In this document: positions 28,583 to 38,362 of the stretch, piece by piece | Layout of the letters: each line of letters starts with the position of its first letter | Position numbering within the stretch: position 1 is the first letter of the stretch | Assembly (NCBI RefSeq): GCF_013387455.1 | Contig: NZ_VWNC01000003.1 | Coordinates: 186,001-250,000, forward strand | DNA: 64,000 nt | Direction of reading: 5' to 3' | Source of the DNA: Mariprofundus sp. NF | GTDB taxonomy: Bacteria; Pseudomonadota; Zetaproteobacteria; Mariprofundales; Mariprofundaceae | Notes under the pieces: generated by a model | Told to the model about the DNA's origin: nothing | The model's input: only the letters and a program-made list of their open reading frames with translations | Databases searched by the model: none | Position numbers and translations under genes: made by a program

Positions 28583-29002
28583 GTGCTGCGCTTCCTGAAA
28601 CAGCGACCACTCCAGACTATAGCAGTGATGATGACACTGCTGCTCAGCGCCTGTGGTGGCGACAAACAGGATATTCATCAACTACTCGATGCACGTGATC
28701 AAGCGGTCAGCAGCCGCAACATCAGCAGCTACAGTGCCCTGCTGTATCATGATTACAACCACAATGGTCAAACCACCTCGGATCTACTGGCAAGGGTTGA
28801 AGCGCTGTTTTTTCAATTTGATGAGATGGAGATGAGTTCCAGCGATCGCACCATCTATTTTATCGATGATAGCCACGCCCAGTGTGAACAGACTTATATA
28901 CTCAGGGTCAAAGCTGATGATGAATGGAGGGCGATTGGCCAGCGCGAACGCCTTGATCTGACCAAATCAGCAGATGGCTGGAGAATTAGCGGCGGTCTTT
29001 AA
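28583..29002 (+). CDS. Small lipoprotein, NTF2-like
   Basis: A 139-residue protein with a lipobox LSAC ending at C24, followed by a compact alpha+beta domain of the DUF4440/SnoaL-like (NTF2) type: LLDARDQAVSSRNISSYSAL, then strands ending RLDLTKSADGWRISGGL. It starts at GTG 28583, 19 bases after bamD, and probably ends the rne-bamD operon. No active-site residues are evident. Confidence 0.75.
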   Translation: MLRFLKQRPLQTIAVMMTLLLSACGGDKQDIHQLLDARDQAVSSRNISSYSALLYHDYNHNGQTTSDLLARVEALFFQFDEMEMSSSDRTIYFIDDSHAQCEQTYILRVKADDEWRAIGQRERLDLTKSADGWRISGGL

Positions 29003-29023
29003 GGCTCTTCTCTTTCAAACCCG

Positions 29024-31447
29024 TCACTTCGACCACAAATCACCGGGAAAATCGTCAACCATAATCGCTTTTCTCACAGCCTCTTTTGCAGCCAGTAGCA
29101 GATTACCCTCCTCTCTGCTGATCTTCTCAGCCGTCACAACAGTTTCGATCCACTCTGCATAAGCGATATCCGGTGCATAGATAAAACCGGCAGCGCGAAG
29201 TTTCTTCTCAATCGGTTCGACTTGTATGGTTAGTTGCATGGCGTGATGCAGGCGGCCTGTCAGGTCATCTTTATCCTCTGAGCTATAGATACCATCAACG
29301 AGCCGGTCACGCGCAGCTGAGGGTTCGGTAAGCATGCTGGCCACTTGATGGGTCAGATGATCAGCTGGTGGTTTGCGGTGTGCTCCAAGGGGAAAAGCCC
29401 AGGCGCGCATCTTCCATGCCACAGGGCGCAGAGGAAAGTTACGAATGATACCATCCAGGGCCTGCTGCACCTGGTAGAGGGCAAACTGGCATGACCAGTG
29501 CACCAGCGGCAGATCTGCTCTGCATCGCCCCTCATCCTCAAATCGTTTGAGCACGGCTGAAGCCAGATAGAGATATGCCATGGCATCAGCAAAGCGGCCT
29601 GATATCGACTCCTTGCGTTTCAGAGCACCTCCCAGTGTTAACAGTGCCAGATCTGCCATGGCGGCCATGGCGGCACTGTAGCGAGCTATCTGACGATAGT
29701 AGGTGGCAGTTGGCCCTGCTACCGGAGAAGGGGCAAACAGGCCTCCTGAAAGACCATAGAGCACTGCCCTGGCTGCATTGCTAATGGTGTAACCAATATG
29801 TGACATCAGAGCACTGTCAAAGCGGATAAGTGCCTCATCCCTGTCTTCTAACGAAGCAGCTTCTATCTCCTGCTGCAGATAAGGGTGACAACGCATCGCC
29901 CCCTGCCCGAACACCATCATACTGCGGGTCAGGATATTGGCTCCCTCCACGGTAATGGCGACCGGAATCGACTGATAGGTACGACCAAGATAGTTGGATG
30001 GCCCCAAACAGATACCGCGTCCACCATGTACATCCATCGCATCATTGATCACCACACGCATGCTCTCGGTCAGGTAACGTTTGGCGATTGCTGTCAGCAC
30101 AGCCGGTTTCTCCCCCTGATCAAGGGCTGAGGTGGTTAGTCTCACTGTGGCATCCATCATATAGGTCAGGCCGCCAATACGTGCCAGCGCCTCCTCCACC
30201 CCCTCAAAATTGCCGATAGATGTTCTGAACTGCTTACGCAGGCGGGCATAGGCCCCGGTTGTATCACAGGCCATTTTACCGGCTGCGGCACTGAGTGAAG
30301 GTAGTGAAATGCCACGGCCAATGGAGAGCCGCTCCACCAGCATACGCCACCCTTTACCGATCATCTTCTCTCCACCAATCACCCAATCCAGAGGAATAAA
30401 GACATCCACGCCACTATTCGGGCCATTTAAAAATGCGATATTCAACGGATCATGGCGGGCACCAATCTCGATACCGGGAACATCGGTTGGCACCAGCGCG
30501 CAGGTAATGCCCAGATCCTCCTGATCCCCCAACAGATGATCAGGGTCATAGGCATGAAATGCCAGTCCCAGCACTGTAGCAATCGGGCCGAGGGTGATAT
30601 AACGCTTCTCCCAGTTCAGCCTTAATCCCAATCGCTGCTCTCCTTCAAACTCGATATTGCAGACAATGCCTGTATCGGGAATTGAACCGGCGTCGGAGCC
30701 GGCATCCGGGCCTGTCAGTGCGAAACAGGGAACCTCAACACCGGCGGCCAGACGCGGCAGATAGTGATCCTTCTGCGCATCGGTTCCATAGGCCATAAGC
30801 AGTTCGGCCGGACCCAGTGAATTGGGCACCATCACCGTAACCGCAGCTGCACCACTGCGGCTGGCGATCTTCTGAATCACACAGGCATGACCATAGGCTG
30901 AAAACTCAAGGCCGCCATAGGATTTCGGGATAATCATGGCGAAGAAACCGTTAGCCCGGATATAGCTCCACACCTCAGGAGGCAGGTCTCGCAACTCATG
31001 GTTGATCTGCCAGTCATCGAGCATGGCGCAGAGCTCATTCACCGGCCCATCAAGAAATGCCTGCTCCTCACTGCTTAACTCTGCTTTGGGGGTTTTCAGC
31101 AGTATATCCCAATCAGGATTACCCTGAAAAAGCTCTGCGTCCCACCAGACGGTTCCCGCCTCCACCGCATCACGTTCGGTCTGTGACATCGGCGGCAATA
31201 CTTTACGGATATATTCCAGCACCGGGCCGCTGACCCGGTTTTTACGAATCTCATCAAAACCTAACAGGAGAAAAGCCAGCGCGATCAAAATAAAGAATAT
31301 GATACCGATTGTCATATACATACCTGCTCCGAGGAGCAGAAAATCAGAAATGGTTAACAAGGCAAGCCAGATATGCAGAGATAGTTTCGTGTTCGCCAAT
31401 AGGAACAGAACTCCGAGAAACAGGGCCAGAATCAGAATCCACAACAT
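29024..31447 (-). CDS. fadE: Acyl-CoA dehydrogenase FadE
   Basis: An 807-residue membrane-associated acyl-CoA dehydrogenase, the size of E. coli FadE (about 815) and far larger than usual acyl-CoA dehydrogenases. Two or three hydrophobic helices occupy residues 1-65. The FAD/substrate core includes FALTGPDAGSDAGSIPDTG and DVHGGRGICLG, and a FadE-specific helical C-terminus follows. It catalyses the first oxidation of fatty acid beta-oxidation. The start at ATG 31447 has AGGAGG upstream. It lies 121 bases downstream of fadL, but a terminator separates them. Confidence 0.94.
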   Translation of the reverse strand: MLWILILALFLGVLFLLANTKLSLHIWLALLTISDFLLLGAGMYMTIGIIFFILIALAFLLLGFDEIRKNRVSGPVLEYIRKVLPPMSQTERDAVEAGTVWWDAELFQGNPDWDILLKTPKAELSSEEQAFLDGPVNELCAMLDDWQINHELRDLPPEVWSYIRANGFFAMIIPKSYGGLEFSAYGHACVIQKIASRSGAAAVTVMVPNSLGPAELLMAYGTDAQKDHYLPRLAAGVEVPCFALTGPDAGSDAGSIPDTGIVCNIEFEGEQRLGLRLNWEKRYITLGPIATVLGLAFHAYDPDHLLGDQEDLGITCALVPTDVPGIEIGARHDPLNIAFLNGPNSGVDVFIPLDWVIGGEKMIGKGWRMLVERLSIGRGISLPSLSAAAGKMACDTTGAYARLRKQFRTSIGNFEGVEEALARIGGLTYMMDATVRLTTSALDQGEKPAVLTAIAKRYLTESMRVVINDAMDVHGGRGICLGPSNYLGRTYQSIPVAITVEGANILTRSMMVFGQGAMRCHPYLQQEIEAASLEDRDEALIRFDSALMSHIGYTISNAARAVLYGLSGGLFAPSPVAGPTATYYRQIARYSAAMAAMADLALLTLGGALKRKESISGRFADAMAYLYLASAVLKRFEDEGRCRADLPLVHWSCQFALYQVQQALDGIIRNFPLRPVAWKMRAWAFPLGAHRKPPADHLTHQVASMLTEPSAARDRLVDGIYSSEDKDDLTGRLHHAMQLTIQVEPIEKKLRAAGFIYAPDIAYAEWIETVVTAEKISREEGNLLLAAKEAVRKAIMVDDFPGDLWSK

Positions 31448-31527
31448 GGCAACCTCCTGAGGTTTGGTGAGAGGAATCAAAGCATTTGTCTATAGTATAG
31501 CTGTGAATCTTTCATTCACCCAATAAA

Positions 31528-31549
31528 AAGGGGGCCAACAGGCCCCCTT
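31528..31549 (-). terminator. Rho-independent terminator after fadL
   Basis: A perfect nine-base stem (AAGGGGGCC and GGCCCCCTT) with a four-base loop, followed on the minus strand by TTTATTG. It lies 20 bases after the fadL stop. Confidence 0.9.
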
Positions 31550-31568
31550 AGATCATTTATCCGTTAAA

Positions 31569-32819
31569 TTAATAGCGGTAACTAAGTGATGCCATGATGA
31601 TATGGGCATCTCCTGTATAAATACCATTTTTTACCGTATTAGGTGACCCGGGATAGGAGCCGACAGTTGATGCAGTCTGGTTTCTTGTCTTGATATAAAC
31701 GTAGGCATAAGCCAGATCAATTGTTGTATCCGGATTCACATCATAACCGTGGCCGATCGAGACGATATGCCGATCATTACCCGGTACAGATGGTGAGAAA
31801 TCGGCATCCCTGATAGGTGTAGGCGAAAAAACATAACCGATACGGGCTCTCAGGTGAGGAAGATATTTCCACTCTGCACCCGCTCTAAGGTCAACGGTTG
31901 CCTTCCAGTTCTGTGGCAGATCAGTCTGCCCGGTAACAGGGCCCCCTAAGACACCCTGGAGCGCGGATAGCTGAGCACGGTAGAGGGCACTGTTATAGCG
32001 AATATTGATTGCATCATAGGTTTTCCAGTTCACCCAGTCGGCATCCAGACTAATTGACAACTGATCATTCGGCATGAAAGCAAAACCAACATTTACCTGA
32101 TCCGGCAATGTTACAGAGGTAGTGGCCGATGAACTGGTTGCACCCGTCAACGCTGCAAAAGCGCCCTGGGCCCGCGCAGTCCCCTTAAGATCCACTTTGA
32201 TTTTGCTGCGATAGGTGACACCGAAGTTAAAACCATCACCCTTATAGAATATAGAGGCATTTCCACCCCAACCATCACCGCTACCGCTCAAATTCTGGGC
32301 TGTGTTGTTTAGATCCACTTGATTCATATAAGCGTAATCCACGCCGACGGCAAAGGAGAGTCGATCAGAAGCCTGAAAAACAACACTCGGATTAACCATC
32401 ACCATATTGATGCGGGAAAAGGTGTTTTTTCCGGCAAAGGGCGTTGTTGTCGGCCAATCCGTCTCAAGACCAAACGGAGCGTTAATGCTTAAAGCCGCAC
32501 CAAGTTTTGAACCCTCATCCCAGTATGTGAAATAGGCATGGGGAACGAAAAAGGTTCCATCATTCGCTTTAATGGTTGTAGCACGCTCATATTGGTTGGT
32601 TGTAAGGATCACATCGCCACCAACCATAATCGCTCCACCCTTAGTAAACGCCACACCAGCAGGATTATGCCATGCCGCAGAAGCATCATCCGCTACCGCA
32701 GTAAAGGCGCTACCCATACCGCTCGAACGGGTTGCCATCTCACCAACCATAAAACCGCCAGCCTGAGCGCTCTGCAATCCACAAAATGTCAGAACTATAA
32801 ACCAGATAAACCGTTTCAT
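31569..32819 (-). CDS. fadL: Outer membrane long-chain fatty acid transporter FadL
   Basis: A 416-residue outer membrane beta-barrel. The signal peptide ends near AQA (about 18-20), followed by the family hallmark GGFMVGEMATRSSGMGSAFT with the NPAGVAF motif at about 53-59. The protein ends in an aromatic Y-R-Y. FadL passes hydrophobic substrates through the outer membrane. With fadE it forms a fatty acid utilisation pair, although other hydrophobic substrates are possible for this family. Confidence 0.92.
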   Translation of the reverse strand: MKRFIWFIVLTFCGLQSAQAGGFMVGEMATRSSGMGSAFTAVADDASAAWHNPAGVAFTKGGAIMVGGDVILTTNQYERATTIKANDGTFFVPHAYFTYWDEGSKLGAALSINAPFGLETDWPTTTPFAGKNTFSRINMVMVNPSVVFQASDRLSFAVGVDYAYMNQVDLNNTAQNLSGSGDGWGGNASIFYKGDGFNFGVTYRSKIKVDLKGTARAQGAFAALTGATSSSATTSVTLPDQVNVGFAFMPNDQLSISLDADWVNWKTYDAINIRYNSALYRAQLSALQGVLGGPVTGQTDLPQNWKATVDLRAGAEWKYLPHLRARIGYVFSPTPIRDADFSPSVPGNDRHIVSIGHGYDVNPDTTIDLAYAYVYIKTRNQTASTVGSYPGSPNTVKNGIYTGDAHIIMASLSYRY

Positions 32820-32904
32820 AACACTCCCTCCTCCAAAAAATTAGTGCAACAAAAGTAGCATAGACAGTAATCTCCCTACTTGCAAACGGGTTTTAAGTGA
32901 AGCG

Positions 32905-34326
32905 TCATATTTTTAATAGTAGTCTGACCACCCTTCGGGTCGCAGAGGAGAAGAGTTTTTCGGTGTAAAAGCTGCCGGCGATGCGTTTGTTGGCTTCGGC
33001 AAGTGTCGGGTAGGGTGCAATCATTGAGGCCATAGCGCCGATCTTCATTTTTTGAGTGATCGCCAGAATCCATGGCTGGATCAATTCGCCTGCATGCAGG
33101 CCAACGATGCTTGCGCCAAGGATTAATCCTTTCGGGGTGGTAATCACCTTGATCAGACCTTCGGTTCGTTTCTCCGCCTGGGCACGGTCATTTTCTGCAA
33201 AGCTCCAGCGCAGCACACGCACCTCTTTTTCCGCCTTAAGTGCATCAGCTTCAGAGAGACCAACATGGGCAAGTTCAGGATCAGTGTAGGTGACCCAGGG
33301 AACTGCACTGTAGTCTACTTTTGCCGGTAACTTGAAGAGCATGTTACGAATCACAATACCTGCCTGATAGGCTGCCATATGGGTAAACTGGTAGGGTCCT
33401 GCCACATCACCAATGGCAAACACCTTCCTGTTACTGGTGCGCAAACGGGCATCAACATCAACACCGTGCGGTGAATATGTTATGCCTGCAGCTTCAAGAT
33501 TCAGACCGTTCACATTGGCACGTCGTCCTGTGGCAATCAGCAGATGAGAACCGGTAGCGCACTGCGCTCCGGCATCGGTGTTGCAATATGCTGCGATTTT
33601 CCCGTCACCGGTTTTCTCCAGCCGGAGGTCCCTGCCTCCCTCATGAAATTCAAGCCCCTCCTGCTGCAGCCTTTGAATAACGATCTTCGTCAGTTCCGGG
33701 TCATCTTTCATCAGCAGGCGAGCCATCTCCATCACAGTCACCTTGGCACCGAGTCGCCTGTGTGCCTGAGCCATCTCAATACCGATAGGGCCACCGCCAA
33801 TAACAATCAGATGTTGTACCGGCTCGCTATTAGAGAAAATATTCTCATTGGTAAAATATGGCACCCGGTCCAAGCCTTCAATCGGCGGCACAAAGGGTGA
33901 TGAACCGGTAGCCAGCACAAAATATTTCGCCCGGATCAACTGATCACCCGCTATGACGGTATCTCTATCCCTGAAACTTGCAGCGGCACGAATCACGGTT
34001 ACACCTAAACCCTCAAAGCGCTCCTGAGAATCATTGGGTGCAATCGACGCAATCACCTGATGCACATGCCTGTTCACTGCTGACCAGTCGACCAGCGGTT
34101 CTGCGCTCTGGATACCAAACTGCCCCGATTCACGGCATGTGTGTGCGACATGCGCCGCTGCAAGCAGCGCCTTGGAAGGCACGCAGCCTGTATTCAGGCA
34201 GTCGCCACCCATCTCGGATTTTTCTATGAGCGCTACCCTGGCTCCCATCTGAGATGCTCCAGCGGCCACACTCAAGCCGCCTGAACCAGCTCCGATAACG
34301 CAAATATCAACATGAATTGTCTCCAT
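32905..34326 (-). CDS. FAD-dependent pyridine nucleotide disulfide oxidoreductase (MerA/Lpd-like)
   Basis: A 473-residue flavoprotein with an FAD motif GAGSGG, the redox-active pair in GGDCLNTGCVPSKAL (about C43 and C48), an NAD(P)-binding GGGPIGIEMAQ and a GDVAG FAD site. The C-terminal His-Pro of lipoamide dehydrogenase is Tyr-Pro here (APYPTLAEA), and the N-terminal metal domain and C-terminal Cys pair of mercuric reductase are absent. So it is a family relative without assigned substrate. It abuts the TVP38-like gene, a pairing seen elsewhere and sometimes as one fused protein. Confidence 0.88.
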   Translation of the reverse strand: METIHVDICVIGAGSGGLSVAAGASQMGARVALIEKSEMGGDCLNTGCVPSKALLAAAHVAHTCRESGQFGIQSAEPLVDWSAVNRHVHQVIASIAPNDSQERFEGLGVTVIRAAASFRDRDTVIAGDQLIRAKYFVLATGSSPFVPPIEGLDRVPYFTNENIFSNSEPVQHLIVIGGGPIGIEMAQAHRRLGAKVTVMEMARLLMKDDPELTKIVIQRLQQEGLEFHEGGRDLRLEKTGDGKIAAYCNTDAGAQCATGSHLLIATGRRANVNGLNLEAAGITYSPHGVDVDARLRTSNRKVFAIGDVAGPYQFTHMAAYQAGIVIRNMLFKLPAKVDYSAVPWVTYTDPELAHVGLSEADALKAEKEVRVLRWSFAENDRAQAEKRTEGLIKVITTPKGLILGASIVGLHAGELIQPWILAITQKMKIGAMASMIAPYPTLAEANKRIAGSFYTEKLFSSATRRVVRLLLKI

Positions 34327-35036
34327 TACTCTACCTCTCCATCTGCCGGTTTACGTAAACGCTTATAAATCACCGGGATCAGGCTCAATAGCGCCAATCC
34401 AAACAGAGCTCCAATAATCTCCGGTGTCATCACCCCCTGCATCGTAATTCCCTCACCACGTTCCAGAACGCTGCCGAGTCCGGAACCTGCCAGTGAAAAG
34501 ACAAAGGTTGCCGGCATAATGCCGAAAAAGGTGGCAATCAGATAAACCCTGAGCGGCACGCCAAGAAAGGCAGGCACAAGATTGACCAGGAAAAAGGGAA
34601 AGATGGGAACCAGTCGCAAAACAAACATATAACTCAACGCATTATCAGCAAAACCTGCCTGCATCTTTTTCACACCATCACCCGCTTTGGAGAGCAGGTA
34701 ATCGCCGACAGATGTCTTGGCGAGAAGAAACAGCAACACAGCCCCAACCGTTGCTCCTATCACTGTATACAGGCCTCCGGCTATCGCACCGAAGAGAAAT
34801 CCGCCTGTCACCGTCATCACCAGACCTCCGGGCAGTGAAAAGGCCACAACAGTGATATAGACAACGATATAAGTCAGCGGTGTTACAACAGGATATGCAG
34901 ATACCCAATGCAACAACTGGGAGCGATGCTCGGCTAAAGCTTCAAAACTGAGGTGACGACCCAGATCAAAGAGGAAAAACAGAACCAGAACAGAGGCCAG
35001 CAACAGCAGCGGGATAAGACGTTTAATCATTTTCAC
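34326..35036 (-). CDS. TVP38/TMEM64 (DedA-type) membrane protein
   Basis: A 236-residue protein with five to six membrane helices and the family motif region (FSLPGGLVMTVTGGFLFG and RLVPIFPFFLVNLVPAFLGV). Members act as lipid or lipid-carrier transporters or scramblases. It abuts the flavin oxidoreductase; the combination suggests a membrane redox function, but the substrate is not known. Confidence 0.88.
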   Translation of the reverse strand: MKMIKRLIPLLLLASVLVLFFLFDLGRHLSFEALAEHRSQLLHWVSAYPVVTPLTYIVVYITVVAFSLPGGLVMTVTGGFLFGAIAGGLYTVIGATVGAVLLFLLAKTSVGDYLLSKAGDGVKKMQAGFADNALSYMFVLRLVPIFPFFLVNLVPAFLGVPLRVYLIATFFGIMPATFVFSLAGSGLGSVLERGEGITMQGVMTPEIIGALFGLALLSLIPVIYKRLRKPADGEVE

Positions 35037-35040
35037 TCCA

Positions 35041-35481
35041 TCAATCTACAAACAGCACATAATCAGGTGTTGGGTTCAGAGGGCAAGAGTAGCGATATTC
35101 ACCCGCTTCAAGTCTCACTCTATAATCCTTTGTATCTCCTGTATGCAAACCGCCCCCGGATACCGAAGGCAGTGTATATCTGGAGAGGCCGACACCACGC
35201 AGCCAGAAACCCAAGGCGTAGGGAACATCTTTGTTGCTTACCCGGAATATATAATCACCGGCTTTCAGACGCAGTGCAGTTGCCTTCTGCAGTCGCAACT
35301 CGCCGGTTTTCTCATTCACTGCTTCACACGCATCGGCTCTGTCTGCCTTATAGTGCTGCATATCTGCTTCTGCCTCAATGATCTGGCAGGCTGTCTGAGT
35401 CAGGGTAACCACCTCGGCTGCCTGCGCATGGGTAACCTGCAACAGCAGGAAAAGGGTAATCGTACTCAATATCTGTTTCAT
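35041..35481 (-). CDS. Small exported protein, possibly cupredoxin-like
   Basis: A 146-residue protein with a signal peptide (cleavage near AQA at about 20) and a beta-rich mature part. The end GEYRYSCPLNPTPDYVLFVD has the position of a cupredoxin copper loop, but the His and Met ligands expected there are missing, so copper binding is doubtful. The start is ATG 35481, with GGAG upstream. It is four bases upstream of the TVP38-like gene and probably co-transcribed. The family is not recognised. Confidence 0.65.
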   Translation of the reverse strand: MKQILSTITLFLLLQVTHAQAAEVVTLTQTACQIIEAEADMQHYKADRADACEAVNEKTGELRLQKATALRLKAGDYIFRVSNKDVPYALGFWLRGVGLSRYTLPSVSGGGLHTGDTKDYRVRLEAGEYRYSCPLNPTPDYVLFVD

Positions 35482-35585
35482 TTTGATCTCCATGCGCCTT
35501 GAGTCGTTTCATCTCGGTATTTATTACACAGTCCACAATCATCCTTTGCTTATGTACACTGCGCGCCTTTGCAGGAGAGAAGCAC

Positions 35586-37178
35586 ATGAGTTTGCAGTCT
35601 GAAATCGAGAAACGTCGCACCTTTGGTATTATTTCGCATCCGGATGCGGGTAAAACCACGCTGACTGAGAAGCTGCTGATGTTCGGTGGTGCGATTCAGA
35701 TGGCCGGTGCGGTAAAAGCGCGCAAAGCCAGCAGGCACGCCACATCGGACTGGATGAAGATCGAGCAGGAGCGCGGTATCTCGGTCGCCTCATCGGTGAT
35801 GAAGTTCAATTATAAGATCGATAAACGTGACTTTGAGATTAACCTGCTTGATACACCGGGCCATCAGGACTTCTCCGAAGATACCTATCGCGTTCTCACC
35901 GCTGTCGATTCTGCCATGATGGTGATCGATTCTGGTAAAGGTGTAGAGCCACAAACCGAGAAGCTGATGGAGGTGTGCCGCATGCGTAACACCCCTATCG
36001 TCACCTTTATCAACAAACTTGACCGCGAAGGACTGGAACCACTTGATCTGCTCACCGACATTGAGGAGAAGCTGCAGATCGAGTGTGCCCCGATGACCTG
36101 GCCCATTGGTATGGGTAAATCATTCAAGGGCGTTTACAATCTCTATAAGAAGGAGCTCAACCTCTTCAAAGCTGGCTCTGAAACCGCTGATATCAAGAGA
36201 GTTCATATCGAAGACCTGAACGATCCCAAGCTGGATGAACTGCTCGGCCATCAAGCCGATGAGTTGCGCGAAAGCATTGAACTGCTTGAAGGGGCCGCCG
36301 ACCCGTTTGATCTCGAACACTTCCTTACCGGTAGCCAGTCTCCGGTCTTCTTCGGCTCCGCCGTCAACAACTTCGGCGTTAAAGAGCTGCTGGATGCCTT
36401 TTGCGAATTCGCGCCCCACCCTAGTCCTCGTGACGCGATACAACGCACCGTAAACCCTGAAGAGGAGGCCTTCTCCGGCTTCTGTTTCAAGATTCAGGCA
36501 AATATGGATCCGGCCCATCGCGACCGCATCGCATTTTTCCGTATCTGCTCCGGCAAGTTCAAAAAAGGCATGAGCGTACGTCATCACCGTATTGGTAAAG
36601 ATGTGAAGATCCCTAATGCCACCATCTTTATGGCTCAGGATCGCGCCCACGTCGAAGAGGCCTATGCCGGTGACATCATCGGCATCCACAATCACGGCAC
36701 AATTAAGATCGGCGACACCTTCACCACCAAGGAGGAGCTGAAATTCACCGGCATTCCGAACTTCGCCCCTGAAATGTTCCGTCGCGTGCGATTGATCGAC
36801 CCGATGAAACGTAAGCAGCTGCATAAAGGGCTGATTCAGCTCTCCGAAGAGGGTGCGGTACAGGTTTTCAAAACCCATCTTGGCGGTGATTACATCCTTG
36901 GCGCTGTTGGTGTACTGCAGTTCGATGTAACCGTGGCTCGACTGAATGCGGAATATAAGGTTGATGCTGATTATGTGGGCACCGATTTTCAGATTGCCCG
37001 CTGGGTCACCTGCGAAGATGAGAAGAAACTGGCTGAATTCACTCGCCTGTTTGACTCAGCCCTGGCAGAGGATGCCGATGGTTTTCTTGCCTATCTGGCA
37101 CCAAGCGCCTGGAAGCTCAGCTACACCGAAGAGCAGTGGCCTGATATCACCTTCCACAAAACCCGTGAACATATATAA
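35586..37178 (+). CDS. prfC: Peptide chain release factor 3
   Basis: A 530-residue translational GTPase that removes RF1/RF2 from the ribosome. G-motifs are [28 protein letters not shown] and NKLDREG, and the RF3-type C-terminal domains follow. Length equals E. coli RF3 (529). The start is ATG 35586 with AGGAGAG upstream; the frame extends to 35499 but that part is not conserved. The intergenic repeat at 37186 begins eight bases after its stop. Confidence 0.96.
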   Translation: MSLQSEIEKRRTFGIISHPDAGKTTLTEKLLMFGGAIQMAGAVKARKASRHATSDWMKIEQERGISVASSVMKFNYKIDKRDFEINLLDTPGHQDFSEDTYRVLTAVDSAMMVIDSGKGVEPQTEKLMEVCRMRNTPIVTFINKLDREGLEPLDLLTDIEEKLQIECAPMTWPIGMGKSFKGVYNLYKKELNLFKAGSETADIKRVHIEDLNDPKLDELLGHQADELRESIELLEGAADPFDLEHFLTGSQSPVFFGSAVNNFGVKELLDAFCEFAPHPSPRDAIQRTVNPEEEAFSGFCFKIQANMDPAHRDRIAFFRICSGKFKKGMSVRHHRIGKDVKIPNATIFMAQDRAHVEEAYAGDIIGIHNHGTIKIGDTFTTKEELKFTGIPNFAPEMFRRVRLIDPMKRKQLHKGLIQLSEEGAVQVFKTHLGGDYILGAVGVLQFDVTVARLNAEYKVDADYVGTDFQIARWVTCEDEKKLAEFTRLFDSALAEDADGFLAYLAPSAWKLSYTEEQWPDITFHKTREHI

Positions 37179-37185
37179 ATAAACT

Positions 37186-37328
37186 AGACACTGATGAACG
37201 CAGATATTCGCAGATAGAACAACTTTGAAAACAGTAGGTATCATTCACTGATCTTTATCTGTGTCCACAAGGTGAATTGCGCTTGCGCAAGAGAGAGTGC
37301 CCTGGGGCATCTGCGTAAATCAGTGTCT
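37186..37328. repeat. MITE-like inverted-repeat element
   Basis: The ends are a 20-base imperfect inverted repeat: AGACACTGATGAACGCAGAT at 37186-37205 and the reverse complement of the same with two changes at 37309-37328 (18 of 20 identical). The interior has no open frame of interest; it begins with a 10-base-period repeat (CGCAGATATT, CGCAGATAGA). It sits between prfC and darP and contains no gene. Confidence 0.65.
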
Positions 37329-37375
37329 AAAAAATCGCATAAGACAGCTTGGGGAAGGCTCGCTACACTTGCCGC

Positions 37376-37891
37376 ATGTATGATACAGAGAGTGAAGAAT
37401 TTCAGGGCGTTGAACGCGTCAACAGAACCCAGCAGAAGCGGGAGATCTCAGAACTGCACGATCTGGCCAGAAGCCTCGCCAGACTTGAGCCAGCAGCACT
37501 GGAGAAGATGGACCTGCCTAAAGAGCTGTTCAATGCTCTGATCAGTGTGCAGAAGATGAAACATGGCGCTGAAAAACGGCAGTTCAAGTTTATCGTGAAG
37601 TTGCTGCGTCAGAGCCAGGATGACACAGACTCCTTTATTGAGACCATTTCAGAACTGGATGCTAAGAAGGAAGAGCAGGATAAAAACTTCCACCGCACCG
37701 AACGCTGGCGTGATCGCCTGATCGCCGATGGGCAGGATGCAGTAACTGAGTTTATGGCTACCTATCCTCAGGCTGATGTCAGCCAGATCAGACAGCTGGT
37801 TCGCAATGCCAACAAAGAGCTGTTGCAGAACAAACCCCCGAAATCATCACGCGCCCTGTTCAAACTGCTGCGCGATGTGATCTGCCACTAA
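37376..37891 (+). CDS. darP: Ribosome-associated protein DarP (YjgA, DUF615)
   Basis: A 171-residue, helical, highly charged protein matching DUF615: the QKRE motif near the start (VNRTQQKREISELHDLARSL), then LPKELFNALI and RQ--FI-KLLR. DarP assists 50S subunit assembly. The start ATG 37376 matches the expected N-terminus. Its neighbour prfC also acts at the ribosome. Confidence 0.9.
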   Translation: MYDTESEEFQGVERVNRTQQKREISELHDLARSLARLEPAALEKMDLPKELFNALISVQKMKHGAEKRQFKFIVKLLRQSQDDTDSFIETISELDAKKEEQDKNFHRTERWRDRLIADGQDAVTEFMATYPQADVSQIRQLVRNANKELLQNKPPKSSRALFKLLRDVICH

Positions 37892-37965
37892 CCACTTATC
37901 CATCTTCATTTTTTTGTGCGGATTGTGGTAGTATAAATCCCACCCCAAGTTCTGAGAGGTTCATC

Positions 37966-38355
37966 ATGAAACGCGTTGTTATTTCGGCACTATCGATTTT
38001 TCTTGCAGCAGGTCTGAGCGCCTGTGGTGATGGCGGCAACAGTAATGACATCGTTGGAAAAACCATGCAGAACCTCGCCAATGCATCCCTTCCCGGTGCT
38101 GATATCACACGCAGGGAGTGCGGCTCCTGCCACTATCTGGATAAAAACGTACGTAAGGTTGGCCCTTCACTGCAGGGCATCTATGGACAGGCTCCGAAAA
38201 CCAGAGGTATACCTGTTGAGGTATGGAATGAGGTGTCACTGGATGCATGGATTGAGAGTCCGACAGGCGTACATCCTGAAACTCGCATGAAGATTCCCGG
38301 CATCAAAGATGCGGAGAAACGCGCTCAGATCATTGAGTACATGAAAACGCTATAG
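37966..38355 (+). CDS. Lipoprotein cytochrome c (class I, monoheme)
   Basis: A 129-residue protein with lipobox LSAC ending at C20, one heme site CGSCH and the distal Met in TRMKIPGI. The fold pattern (GPSLQGIYG, then a WI--PT segment) is that of a class I cytochrome c. It probably carries electrons at the outer face of the inner membrane, for example to the oxidases encoded further along. Shine-Dalgarno GAGAGG is upstream. Confidence 0.93.
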   Translation: MKRVVISALSIFLAAGLSACGDGGNSNDIVGKTMQNLANASLPGADITRRECGSCHYLDKNVRKVGPSLQGIYGQAPKTRGIPVEVWNEVSLDAWIESPTGVHPETRMKIPGIKDAEKRAQIIEYMKTL

Positions 38356-38362
38356 GGCCTGC

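Noticed and set aside
36120-36878. 252-residue frame opposite prfC
   Set aside because: Antisense shadow of a conserved gene with no start signal.
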